64,000 nucleotides of DNA, from assembly GCF_008801925.2 (NCBI RefSeq), contig NZ_CP062803.1, positions 4,340,001 to 4,404,000 of the forward strand. Reading direction: 5' to 3'. Below are positions 43,233 through 52,700 of the stretch, piece by piece. This DNA is from Cupriavidus basilensis. GTDB taxonomy: Bacteria > Pseudomonadota > Gammaproteobacteria > Burkholderiales > Burkholderiaceae. Under the pieces are notes generated by a model. The model saw only the letters and a program-made list of their open reading frames with translations, did no database searches and had not been told where the DNA came from. A program made the translations under genes and the position numbers. Position 1 is the stretch's first letter; each line of letters starts with the position of its first letter.

Positions 43233-44123
43233 TCATCCCGGGTTCTCCCGGCGGGACAGGAAGTCAACCAGCACCCGCAGCTTAGGCAGCATGTGCCGGC
43301 TCGATGGCCACAGCATCCAGAATGTGCCTTGCACCACGTTGTACGTGTCCAGCGCCGTCACCAGCCGCTGATCGCTCAGCGCCTCCTGCGCCACGAAATC
43401 CGGCACGTAGCAAATGCCCAGGCCGCCGATCGCCGCGGCCAGCACGCCTTCGATGTTGTTCAAGGCGAACGTGCCCGGCAAACGCACTTCCTCGCCATCG
43501 GCATCCTGCGTCAACACCCAGTCCTGCAGTTTCCCGCTGGAGGGGAAACGATAGCGCAGGCAAACATGCTGCTCCAGGTCCTTCGGCCGCCTGGGCATGC
43601 CGCGCCGCGCGAAGTAGTCCGGCGCGGCACACACCACCTGGCGAAAAGGCCGCAGGCGCCGCGCCATCAGTTGGGAATCCACCAGCTCGCCGCTGCGGAT
43701 CACCAGGTCGAAGCCCTCCTCCACCACGTCCACCATGCGGTCGCTGAAATCCAGGTCGAACTCGATCTCCGGATAAGCGGCGCAAAACGCAGCCAGGTCG
43801 GGCAGCAACAGGCGATAGCCGATCGCCGGCACGCTGATGCGCAGCCGGCCACGCGGCGCCTCCTGCAGCCGCGACAACTCCAGTTCCGCGTCGTCGATTT
43901 CCTCGAGGATGCGGCGGCAGCGCTCGAAGAAAAGCGCGCCCTCCTCCGTCAGGCGGATCTGCCGCGTGCTGCGGTGAAACAGCCGGATGCCAAGCCTGGC
44001 CTCGAGCCGCATCACGCTCTTGCCGATGGCCGATGGAGAGACACCGAGAAGCCGTCCCGCCGCGACGAAGCTCCGGGTCTGCGCCGCGCGCACAAAGGCG
44101 TAGAGGCCACTAAGACTATCCAT
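43233..44123 (-). CDS. LysR-type transcriptional regulator
   Basis: A 296-residue LTTR. The helix-turn-helix is LYAFVRAAQTRSFVAAGRLLGVSPSAIGKSVMRLEARLG at about residues 7-45. The C-terminal effector domain contains PRGRLRISVPAIGYRLLLPDL. ATG 44123 is chosen where LTTR homology begins; long in-frame extensions upstream are antisense to the MFS gene and are not credible. It diverges from the MFS transporter and probably controls it. Confidence 0.9.
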   Translation of the reverse strand: MDSLSGLYAFVRAAQTRSFVAAGRLLGVSPSAIGKSVMRLEARLGIRLFHRSTRQIRLTEEGALFFERCRRILEEIDDAELELSRLQEAPRGRLRISVPAIGYRLLLPDLAAFCAAYPEIEFDLDFSDRMVDVVEEGFDLVIRSGELVDSQLMARRLRPFRQVVCAAPDYFARRGMPRRPKDLEQHVCLRYRFPSSGKLQDWVLTQDADGEEVRLPGTFALNNIEGVLAAAIGGLGICYVPDFVAQEALSDQRLVTALDTYNVVQGTFWMLWPSSRHMLPKLRVLVDFLSRRENPG

Positions 44124-44271
44124 GCATATCCATGACGATCCATGCCGCTTCATTAGAGAATTTTTGTCCGCTAAGCACGGCATTACGGGTGCTTTAAGAC
44201 GCATTAAGGCCATCCTATCATCAGTCCACTTCCGCGAATGCCCACGGTCACGTGCGATCGGCGGCAGCAAC

Positions 44272-45852
44272 ATGCGGCGCTCGCCCGCCCTCCAACCCGG
44301 ACTCCCGATGCCCAAACCTGCACCTGACACCGCGCACACCACGGCGCAAAAACTGATGATCCTTGGCGCGGTCTGTCTTGCCGCGCTGGCCATGCCCCTG
44401 AGCTTCACCGGCCCGGCGGTCGCCTTGCCAGCGATTGCCGCCGATCTCGGCGGCAGCCCCATCGCGCTGAACTGGGTCACCAACGCCTTCATGCTGTGTT
44501 TCGGCAGCTGCCTGATGGCAGCCGGCGCGCTGGCCGACCGCTTCGGGCGCAAGCGCGTATTCCTCGCCGGCATTGCCGGCTTTGCGCTTAGCTCGCTGGC
44601 CCTCACGGCAGCGCCCGACATCGCCTGGCTGGATGGCCTGCGCGCAGCGCAAGGGGTGGCCGGTGCCGCCGCCTTCGCCGGGGGCATGGCAGCACTGGCG
44701 CAGGAGTTCGAGGGGCAGGCCGCTACCCGCGCATTCAGCTTGCTGGGCACCACGTTCGGCGTGGGACTCGCCTTCGGGCCGGTGCTGGCGGGATGGCTGA
44801 TCGGGCAAGCCGGCTGGCGCAGCGTCTTCCTCAGCGCAGCCGCGATCGCCGTTTGCGCCGTGGTGCTGGGCGCGCGCTGCATGCGTGAGTCGCGCGACCC
44901 CGCCGCCAGCGGGCTCGACTGGCCAGGGGCGGGCACCTTTACCGGCGCGCTGAGCTTGTTCACCTATGCCGTGCTGCGCGCGCCGGACAGCGGCTGGGAC
45001 AGCTTGCCGGTGGTCGTGCTGTTGGCCAGCGCCGCCGCGCTGATGCTGGCGTTCGTCATGATCGAGCAGCGCGTGCGCGCGCCTATGCTGGACCTGTCGC
45101 TGTTTCGCTATCCGCGCTTTGTCGGCGTGCAATTCCTGGCGGCCGCGCCCGCGTATTCGTACGTGGTGTTGCAAGTCCTGCTGCCGGTCCGCCTGATCGG
45201 CATCGAAGGCTACAGCGCGATCGAAGCCGGCCGCATGATGATTGCCCTGTCCGCACCGATGCTGGTGGTGCCGCTGCTGGCCGGCCATCTGACCCGCTGG
45301 CTCTCGGCCGGCCTGATCTGCGGCCTGGGCTTGCTGGTGTGCGCCGCCGGCCTGCTATGGCTGGCCCACTGCGCGCCGGGCCAGCCAAGCGCCGGGCTGG
45401 TGCTGCCCATGCTGGCGATTGGCCTTGGCATCAGCCTGCCCTGGGGCCTGATGGATGGCCTGGCCGTCAGCGTGGTGCCCAAAGAGCGCGCGGGCATGGC
45501 CACCGGCATCTTCAGCACCACGCGGGTGGCGGGCGAAGGCATTGCCCTGGCCATCGTTGGCGCCATGCTTGCCGGGCTTGCCCAGTCCAGGCTGCACGCC
45601 ATCGCCACTGCGCCCTCGGCCGCGCTGGCGCAAGCCGCGCACCGGCTCGCCATGGGCGACCTGCCCCGCGCCATGGCCCTGCTGCCGCAGGCGAGCGAGC
45701 AGGCACTGGTGCAAGGCTATGGCGATGCCTTCCGGCTCCTGCTGTATATCCTTGCAGCGATCACCGTTGCGTCGGCGGCATTGGTATTTGGCTTGCTCAG
45801 CCATTCACGGTTGCCGCATCTGTCAGTATCCGCGCCAGAAGCCTCGCGTTAG
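44272..45852 (+). CDS. MFS transporter, 14-helix DHA2 type
   Basis: An approximately 526-residue drug/metabolite efflux protein of the inner membrane. LGGSPIALNWVTNAFMLCFGSCLMAAGALADRFGRKRVF holds the MFS motif A (GALADRFGRKR), and about 14 hydrophobic segments follow, consistent with the EmrB/QacA branch. The start is uncertain: ATG 44272 or 44308, neither with a good Shine-Dalgarno. It is divergent from a LysR gene and followed by a second LysR after 55 bp. Confidence 0.88.
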   Translation: MRRSPALQPGLPMPKPAPDTAHTTAQKLMILGAVCLAALAMPLSFTGPAVALPAIAADLGGSPIALNWVTNAFMLCFGSCLMAAGALADRFGRKRVFLAGIAGFALSSLALTAAPDIAWLDGLRAAQGVAGAAAFAGGMAALAQEFEGQAATRAFSLLGTTFGVGLAFGPVLAGWLIGQAGWRSVFLSAAAIAVCAVVLGARCMRESRDPAASGLDWPGAGTFTGALSLFTYAVLRAPDSGWDSLPVVVLLASAAALMLAFVMIEQRVRAPMLDLSLFRYPRFVGVQFLAAAPAYSYVVLQVLLPVRLIGIEGYSAIEAGRMMIALSAPMLVVPLLAGHLTRWLSAGLICGLGLLVCAAGLLWLAHCAPGQPSAGLVLPMLAIGLGISLPWGLMDGLAVSVVPKERAGMATGIFSTTRVAGEGIALAIVGAMLAGLAQSRLHAIATAPSAALAQAAHRLAMGDLPRAMALLPQASEQALVQGYGDAFRLLLYILAAITVASAALVFGLLSHSRLPHLSVSAPEASR

Positions 45853-45907
45853 CAACGCGCCGCCGCACGCTTCGCGGCAAGGCGCGCCATGCTACCCTCG
45901 CCGCATC

Positions 45908-46846
45908 ATGAAGCCTGACGTCTCCCTTGACCCCGACCTGCTGCCCGCCATGGCCGCCTTTGTCCGCGTGGCGCGCCTGGGCAGCTTCACCGCCGCCGCC
46001 GCGGCGCTGGCGGTGAGCCCATCGGCCATCTCGCAGACCATCCGCCAACTTGAGCAGCGCCTGGGCGTGCGCCTGCTGCAACGAACCACGCGCCGGGTCG
46101 GCCTGTCCGAAGCCGGCGCCGCGCTGCTGGCCCGCGTGGAGCCCGCGCTGACGGAGATCGGGGCCGCGGCCGACGACGCGCGTCAGCAGCGCGAAATGCC
46201 CGCCGGCACGCTGCGCATCACCACCTCGTACTCGGCTGCGGCCACCGCGCTACAACCGGTGCTGGTGGAGTTCATGCGGCTCTATCCGTCGATCTGCGTC
46301 GACGTGGCCGTCGACGACCGCTTGACCGACCTGATCGCGGAGGGCTTCGATGCAGGCCTGCGCCTGGGCGAAGCACTGCAGCGCGATATGGTGGCGATTC
46401 CCATCACCGGCCCGATGCGCATGGTGGTGGCCGGCACGCCGGACTACTTCGCGCGCCATGGCAAGCCCAAGCTGCCGCGTGACCTGCAGGCGCATGCCTG
46501 CCTGCACTACCGCTTCGGCCCCGCGGGCCAGGTCTATCGCTGGGAGTTCATGCACGCCGCGCGCCAGGCCACGGTCGATACCGGCGTCGCGCTGATCGCC
46601 AATGACAAGGCCCTGCTGCACCAGGCAGCGCTCGCCGGGCTCGGGCTGCTATACGAGTTCGAGGCCTTGCTGCGCGCACCGCTCGCCTCGGGCCATCTGG
46701 TCACGGTGCTGGACGACTGGCTGCCGCCGTTCGATGGCTTCTACCTCTACTACCCGGGCCGCCTGCTGATGCCGGCCAAGCTGCGCGTGTTCGTCGACTT
46801 CCTCAAGGCGCGTGCACCGCTCGCGCCGGCATCGTCAGCCGCGTAA
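45908..46846 (+). CDS. LysR-type transcriptional regulator
   Basis: A 312-residue LTTR. The DNA-binding helix is MAAFVRVARLGSFTAAAAALAVSPSAISQTIRQLEQRLG (about residues 15-53). The effector domain follows from TLRITTSYSAAATALQPVL. It lies 55 bp after the MFS gene on the same strand and convergent with pbpC (the stop codons are adjacent). Target unknown. Confidence 0.9.
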   Translation: MKPDVSLDPDLLPAMAAFVRVARLGSFTAAAAALAVSPSAISQTIRQLEQRLGVRLLQRTTRRVGLSEAGAALLARVEPALTEIGAAADDARQQREMPAGTLRITTSYSAAATALQPVLVEFMRLYPSICVDVAVDDRLTDLIAEGFDAGLRLGEALQRDMVAIPITGPMRMVVAGTPDYFARHGKPKLPRDLQAHACLHYRFGPAGQVYRWEFMHAARQATVDTGVALIANDKALLHQAALAGLGLLYEFEALLRAPLASGHLVTVLDDWLPPFDGFYLYYPGRLLMPAKLRVFVDFLKARAPLAPASSAA

Positions 46847-49054
46847 TCAGCGGCGCGGCGCCTTGGCGACGGCGCCGCGCACTTCGATGCCGATGCGGTC
46901 AACCACCTTGCCCGCGGCATCCAGCAACTCCACCTCGTGCCGGCCCGGCCAGGGCAGCCAGGAGAGCTGGCCGCCGCGCCCCAGCGGCTTGCCGTCGATG
47001 CGCCAGCTCACGCGTTGCGCGGTCTGCCCGCTGACGCCCTCGGCATGGAACCAGACGCGCTGCGCTGCCGGAGGGATATCGGGATCGAGCGCGAACACGG
47101 TCCCGTCGGCAGGGCTGGCGATGGCGGTAACGCGATCCCTGGTGGCACGCACGCTATCCGCGCTGGCAAGGTTGACAACACGCATGGCGGTACCCGCGAG
47201 GAAGACCTCATCGCGCGCGGGCTCGAGATCATCGGCGAAGCGCAACGGCACACGCTCCACGCCGGCAGGCATGGATGGCGCCACGCTCGGCACCGAGCGG
47301 TGCAGCGCCTCCATGATCTCGTGCCACACCGGCGCGGCGCCGGACACGCCCGAGACCTCATGCATGCTTGCGCCACTGGCGTTTCCCACCCACACGCCAA
47401 CCGTGTAGCGCTGCGACCAGCCCACGCACCAGTTGTCGCGCATGTCCTTCGACGTGCCCGTCTTGACCGCGGTCCAGAAGCGCGTGGTCAGCGGGCTGTC
47501 CAGGCCAAACGTGCGCGCCCGCGCATGGCGATCCGACAGCACGTCGGCAACCAGGTAGCTCGCCGCTGGCGACATCACCGCGCGCACGGTCGCCGGCGGT
47601 GCATCGGCGCGCAGCCGCACGCCCGAAAAACGCCCGCCGTTGGCGAAGGCGCGATAAGCATTGGTGAGCGCGACCAGCGGCACATCGGCGCTACCCAGCG
47701 CAAGGCTGTAGCCGTAGTAATCGCCGGCCTGCGCCAGCGGTAAGCCGAGCGCGGTCAGGCGCTGGTGAAAGCGATACGGCGTGACCATCACCAGCGTGCG
47801 CACCGCGGGCACGTTCAGCGACGACGCCAGCGCGGCCCGCATGCTCACCCAGCCCGCATATTGCCGGTCATAGTTCTGCGGCACATAGAGGCCCCCACCG
47901 CCGCCCGTGGGCAGGTTGACAGGCCGGTCGTCCAGCAGCGATGCCGTGGTCAGCCGCCGTGCCTCCAGCGCCTGCTCATAGAGGAACGGCTTGAGCGTGG
48001 ATCCGGCCTGGCGCGGCGCGGCCGCGTGGTCGACCTGCGCGGCCGCCGACAACGCGCCCGACGAACCCACATAGGCCAGCACGTCGCCACGCGCGTTGTC
48101 GATCACCACCACGGCGCCGTCTTCCACATTGCGCCCGGCAAGCTCGCGCAGATGTCGATCCAGGCTCGCCGTGGCGATGCGCTGCAGGCCGGCATCGAGC
48201 GTGGACGTGATGGTGGCAGGCACCGGGCCGGCGCCGCGGGCTTGCGATACCAGCAAGCGCGCCAGATGCGGTGCCAGGTTCGGCGTGAGGTTCGGCATCG
48301 CTGTCATGCCCGTGGTGCTGGCGCTGCTGCGCAGCAGCGCCAGTTGCGCGAAGCCGTCCAGCCCGTCGCATGCCTTGGGCAATTGCTGCTCGCGCAGGAT
48401 GCCGCACGCGCGCTGCGCCACCTGCGGCGCACGCGCGTTGGGCGCACGCACCAGCGCCACCGCCAGGGCCGCCTCGCGTGCATCGAGGCCGCTCGGATAC
48501 TTGCCGAACAGCGCCTGCGACAGCGCGGACAGGCCAACCAGCTCGCCGCGAAACGGCACCAGGTTGAGATACGCCTCGAGGATCTGGTCCTTGCTCCAGT
48601 TGCGCTCCAGTGCCGTCGCGCGCACCGCCTGCGCCATCTTCTGGCTCAGGCTGCGGCCGCTGTCGGCACGCCGCAGGTCCTCGTCGAGCAAGCCGGCGAG
48701 CTGCATGGTCAGGGTGGAAGCGCCGCGTGTGCGCGTGTTCCACAGGTTGGCCCACGCCGCGGCGGCAACGCCCTGCCAGTCCACGCCGCTGTGCGCATAA
48801 AAGCGGCGGTCCTCCGACAGCACGATAGCGGTGCGCACCGCGGGCGATATCTCCACCAGCGTGACCCAGTCGCCGCGGCGCGCACGGAAATCGTCGCGCA
48901 CGCGGGACAGGGTTTCGCCATGGCGGTCGAGCACCACCACATCCGCGCTGCGCCAGCCGGCGCGCACGCTGTCGAAGGAAGCCAGCGCCAGCGCAGGCGC
49001 GGGCGCGCAGGCCACGCAGGCCATCACGGCTACCGCGCGCAGCCCCGCGTTCAT
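46847..49054 (-). CDS. pbpC: Penicillin-binding protein 1C (glycosyltransferase/transpeptidase)
   Basis: A 735-residue class A-like PBP of the periplasmic side. A signal/anchor is at residues 1-24. The GT51 domain has SEDRRFYAHSGVDW (catalytic Glu 81) and RGASTLTMQLAGLL at 110-123. The transpeptidase has S352-T-L-K355, S411-L-N and KTGTS at 531-535. The last 85 residues are the BiPBP_C domain. PbpC commonly neighbours a bacterial alpha-2-macroglobulin, as here. Its ATG overlaps the stop of the YhhN gene (ATGA). Confidence 0.95.
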   Translation of the reverse strand: MNAGLRAVAVMACVACAPAPALALASFDSVRAGWRSADVVVLDRHGETLSRVRDDFRARRGDWVTLVEISPAVRTAIVLSEDRRFYAHSGVDWQGVAAAAWANLWNTRTRGASTLTMQLAGLLDEDLRRADSGRSLSQKMAQAVRATALERNWSKDQILEAYLNLVPFRGELVGLSALSQALFGKYPSGLDAREAALAVALVRAPNARAPQVAQRACGILREQQLPKACDGLDGFAQLALLRSSASTTGMTAMPNLTPNLAPHLARLLVSQARGAGPVPATITSTLDAGLQRIATASLDRHLRELAGRNVEDGAVVVIDNARGDVLAYVGSSGALSAAAQVDHAAAPRQAGSTLKPFLYEQALEARRLTTASLLDDRPVNLPTGGGGGLYVPQNYDRQYAGWVSMRAALASSLNVPAVRTLVMVTPYRFHQRLTALGLPLAQAGDYYGYSLALGSADVPLVALTNAYRAFANGGRFSGVRLRADAPPATVRAVMSPAASYLVADVLSDRHARARTFGLDSPLTTRFWTAVKTGTSKDMRDNWCVGWSQRYTVGVWVGNASGASMHEVSGVSGAAPVWHEIMEALHRSVPSVAPSMPAGVERVPLRFADDLEPARDEVFLAGTAMRVVNLASADSVRATRDRVTAIASPADGTVFALDPDIPPAAQRVWFHAEGVSGQTAQRVSWRIDGKPLGRGGQLSWLPWPGRHEVELLDAAGKVVDRIGIEVRGAVAKAPRR

Positions 49055-49737
49055 TTGTCCCGCCCGGCCGCCACGCCGGCCACCAGCAGCACTTGCGCGG
49101 CCGCGTAGGTCCACCAGATGCCGAGCGCAAAGGTATCGAACGGCACGAGGAACCGCGCGGTGCCGAGCAGGCCGTCAGACACGGCGAAGCACAGCGCGCC
49201 GATTGCCGCCAGCGGCGTCGGCAGTTTCGCCAGTAACGCGGCGCAAGCCATCGCCGCGAGCGCGCCGACATAGACCGAGACCGGCACCGCCAACGTGCCC
49301 AGATTGGGCCAGAAACGCGCGAGCATCACGCCAGCCGCGCCCATGACCACACCGCAAGCGATCAGGCGATGCGCGCGCCAGTCGCCCGCCATGGGCACGA
49401 ACAAGCCGAGGTAAGCGAAGTGCGCGATCAGGAAAGCCCCAAGGCCGCCGATGAAGGAGAACGACAGCCACGGCATCGCCAACAGAAAGTCCCCCAGTGC
49501 GGAAAACAGCAACGCCGCCATCAGCCAGCGCCGCTCGCGACGCAAGGGATGGAAGCGCGCGGCGCGTACCAGCAGCAACGCCATGGCGGTCTTCCACAAC
49601 GGCTGGAAGGCGATCTGCCCGTTCAACGGCGCGCCGGGCGGCGAATCCATCGCGACGGTGACCAGCAGGCCGCCGTAGACCAGGCCGGCCATCGCGCCGG
49701 CCAGCCACCACTCGCGCACCCGCGCGGGCATCATCAT
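49051..49737 (-). CDS. YhhN (TMEM86-like) family membrane protein
   Basis: A 228-residue protein with about eight hydrophobic helices and landmarks such as FSALGDFLLAMP, FLIAHFAYLGLF and AAIGALCFAVSDGLLGTARF, typical of YhhN/TMEM86 proteins. The animal member TMEM86B is a lysoplasmalogenase; the bacterial role is open. Three ATGs in a row start it (49737, 49734, 49731); it lies 11 bp after the macroglobulin stop and overlaps pbpC, so the three genes form one translationally linked unit. Confidence 0.82.
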   Translation of the reverse strand: MMMPARVREWWLAGAMAGLVYGGLLVTVAMDSPPGAPLNGQIAFQPLWKTAMALLLVRAARFHPLRRERRWLMAALLFSALGDFLLAMPWLSFSFIGGLGAFLIAHFAYLGLFVPMAGDWRAHRLIACGVVMGAAGVMLARFWPNLGTLAVPVSVYVGALAAMACAALLAKLPTPLAAIGALCFAVSDGLLGTARFLVPFDTFALGIWWTYAAAQVLLVAGVAAGRDK

Positions 49738-49748
49738 TGCAAGCCAGC

Positions 49749-52700
49749 TCAAGGGCGTACTCCTACGGTCAGTCTGGCATTGGGTTGCGCGCCGAATACA
49801 TCCGGCGCGTACATCGCCTCCACCCGGGTGGGCGGCAAGGCGAACTCGCCGGCATTGTTCAGGCGCACCGTGTATTCCACCGTGGCACTGCCGCGCGGCA
49901 TGTAAGCGTAGTACTCGCGCAAGGCCTGCGGCGTGCGCTCGGTAAACGCAGGCCATGCGCCCTTGCGCCGCTCGCCGCGCGAGGCGATCTCCGAGTCGCG
50001 CCCGAGGCCGCTGCCGAGGATGGTGGCGCCGGCGGGCACCGGGTCGCTCACCACCACCCAGGTCATGTCGGCCTGCGCATCGATCTCCAGCTTCACGCGA
50101 TACGTGTCGCCGCGCGACCACTTGCCCGCCACCGCCTGCTCCACCGCCGTCACGCTGCGCGTGATGCGGTAGCCCGCCGAGAGCGGCGCGGCCAGCGGCA
50201 CCGCCGCCAGCGCGCGCACCGTGGCCCAGGGTTTGCCGGCGCCTTGCTGCACGGCCTGCAGCGTGGCGGACTCGCCCGCGCGTGGCCACGGCAGGGTGAG
50301 GCTGCCGCTTGCCACGCCATCCGCCTTCGCGGCGCGCGCCCAGTCGAAGCTGCGCGACGCATCCGGCACCCCCTCCAGCGACACGCGCGTGGCGCCCGAC
50401 ACCGGCGTCTTCTCGAAGGCTTGCGCAAAGCGCGTGATCGCCAGCGAGCCCCAGGCGTTGGCCGTGGTCGTGCCCCAGGCGCCGCGCATCTGCCGGCCAA
50501 GCAAGCCGGTAGCGAGTTGCGCGCTTTCGTCCTTCCAGCCGGGCAGATCGAGCGACAACGCCAACAGGCGCGCGGCGTTGAGATCGCCGCCGCTCATCAG
50601 CCACCACCAGTTGTCGTCGCGCTCGGTGGAAAACGCCAGCCGCGTGCCTTGCACGGTCAGCCGCGAGCGCAGGATCTGCTGCGCTTGCGCGAGGCGCTCG
50701 TCGCGCTGCGGGATATCCTGCACGCGCGACAGCACGGCAATCCAGTCGAGCAGCGCAGAGGTGGGCCACTGCGCCGGCAGGATCTGGATCGAGCCCAGCA
50801 TGCGCGCCTGCGCGTGGCCGCTGCGCGACAGCGCTTCTAGCGCCGCCAGCTTGCGCACTTCCAGGTCCTGCGTCGGTGCCCAGCGTTCGCGCTTGATGCG
50901 GCCCTCGATAAACGCGGCCAATCCACTTTCCATGCGGGCCCGCGTTTCGTCGGGCAGGCGCAGCGGCAGCCCCGCGCGCACGGCTTCGTCGGACACCGCC
51001 AGCAGGTAGGCGGTCAGCACTTCGCTGCCGGCGTTGCCGTCGTTTTGCAGCGGGAAATACGAGGCCAGCCCGTCGTTGTCGAGATAGCCGGGCAGTTGCG
51101 CAGTCAGTGCATTCCACTGCGCCGCATCGCCCAGCCCGATCGCGCGCGAGGCGCGCTGCTCCAGGCACGAGAACGGATAGTTGCGGAACCATTCGCGCAC
51201 GCCCGGCATGCCGCCTGCCAGCGAGGCTTGCAGGTTCACCTGCAAGCCACCGCGAGGCTGCCCCGCGCCATCGGCCAGCGCACCCTGCGGTGCGCGTACC
51301 GGCACCGACAGGTTTGGCGCGAGCTGCGCCAGCGTGGCTTGCTGCACGGTGAGCGGCACCGCCGGCACCAGTTGCTGCGAGAGCTTGACGCGGTCGCTGG
51401 CGCCGCCCGTCTTGCCGGCCTCGGTCGCTTCCACCTCCCACTGCACCGTGCCGTCCTGGGCCGACGAGCCCGCCGGCAACAGCGGCGCGACCGCATCCCA
51501 GCCGACCTCGCGCGATTCGCCCGCGGGAATCTCCACTGTCTGCGCAGCCAGCGCCTGCGGCTGCGCGGACTGTCCCGGCGGGCTCACACGGGCCACGGCC
51601 TGCACCGTCATCGCGCGCTGCGTGGTATTGCGCAGCGTAAACAGGGCGCGATAGCGGTCTTCCTCGCGCACCAGCGGCGGCAGGCCCGAGATCACCTGCA
51701 GGTCTTGCGTGGCGGCAATGGTGGCGCTGCCGTTGCCGAAGCGGCCCACGCCCAGGTCGGCCACGGCCACAATGCGGAATCGCGTGAGCGAATCGTTGAG
51801 CGGCACCGTCAGCGTGGCGCGCCCTTCGCCGTCAAGCTGCACGCGCGGATTCCACAGCAGCAAGGTATCGAACAGCTCGCGCGTCGGGCTCTTGCCGCCG
51901 CCGCCGCCCGCCGGCACGGCCTTGCGGCCATAGTGGCGCCGGCCGATGATTTCCATCTGCGCGGTGGCGGTCTCCACGCCATAGCTGCGCCGGCGCAGCA
52001 TGGCGTCGAGCAGATCCCAGCTCGTGTTCGGCATCAGCTCCAGCAGGGCTTCATCCACCGCGGCAAGCGCGACTTCGCCATTGGCGGCAGGCTTGCCGTC
52101 GGGCAGCTTCACCTGCACGGCTACCTGTGCCTTGCCGCGCACGGGGTAGCTCGTCTTGTCGGGCGTCACCTTCACGTCGAGCTTGTAGCCCTCGTTGCCC
52201 ACACGGATCTCCGCCAGCCCGAGGCGGAATGCGGGCTTGGACAGGTCCACCAGCGCGCTCGGCGCGGCATACTCACGGCCCTCGCTGCGAAACGCCTGCC
52301 ACCACTCGGTCGGCTGGCGCCAGCCCCAGGTGAAGAACGAATACCAGGGCACCTCGCGCAAGCGCCCGCGCAACGCCAGCACCGACACATACACATTGGG
52401 GCCCCACTCCGGCCTGACCTTGACCCGCACCGTGGGATCGCGCCCGTTGAGCTCCACCACGCTGGTTTCCAGCACGCCCTCGCGCTCCACCGCCACCAGC
52501 GCGGTGGCGTGGCGGAACGGCATGCGCACCTGGAACACGGCGGTCTCGCCCGGCGCGTAGGCCTTCTTCTCGGGCAGCAGGTCGATGCGGTCGTTGTTCT
52601 CGCCGCCGAACCACAGCTCGCCCTGGCGCGTCACCCAGACCGAGGTGGCGGCCTGCGATACGCGTCCCGCGTTATCCCGGGCCTGCGCGATCAGTTCCAC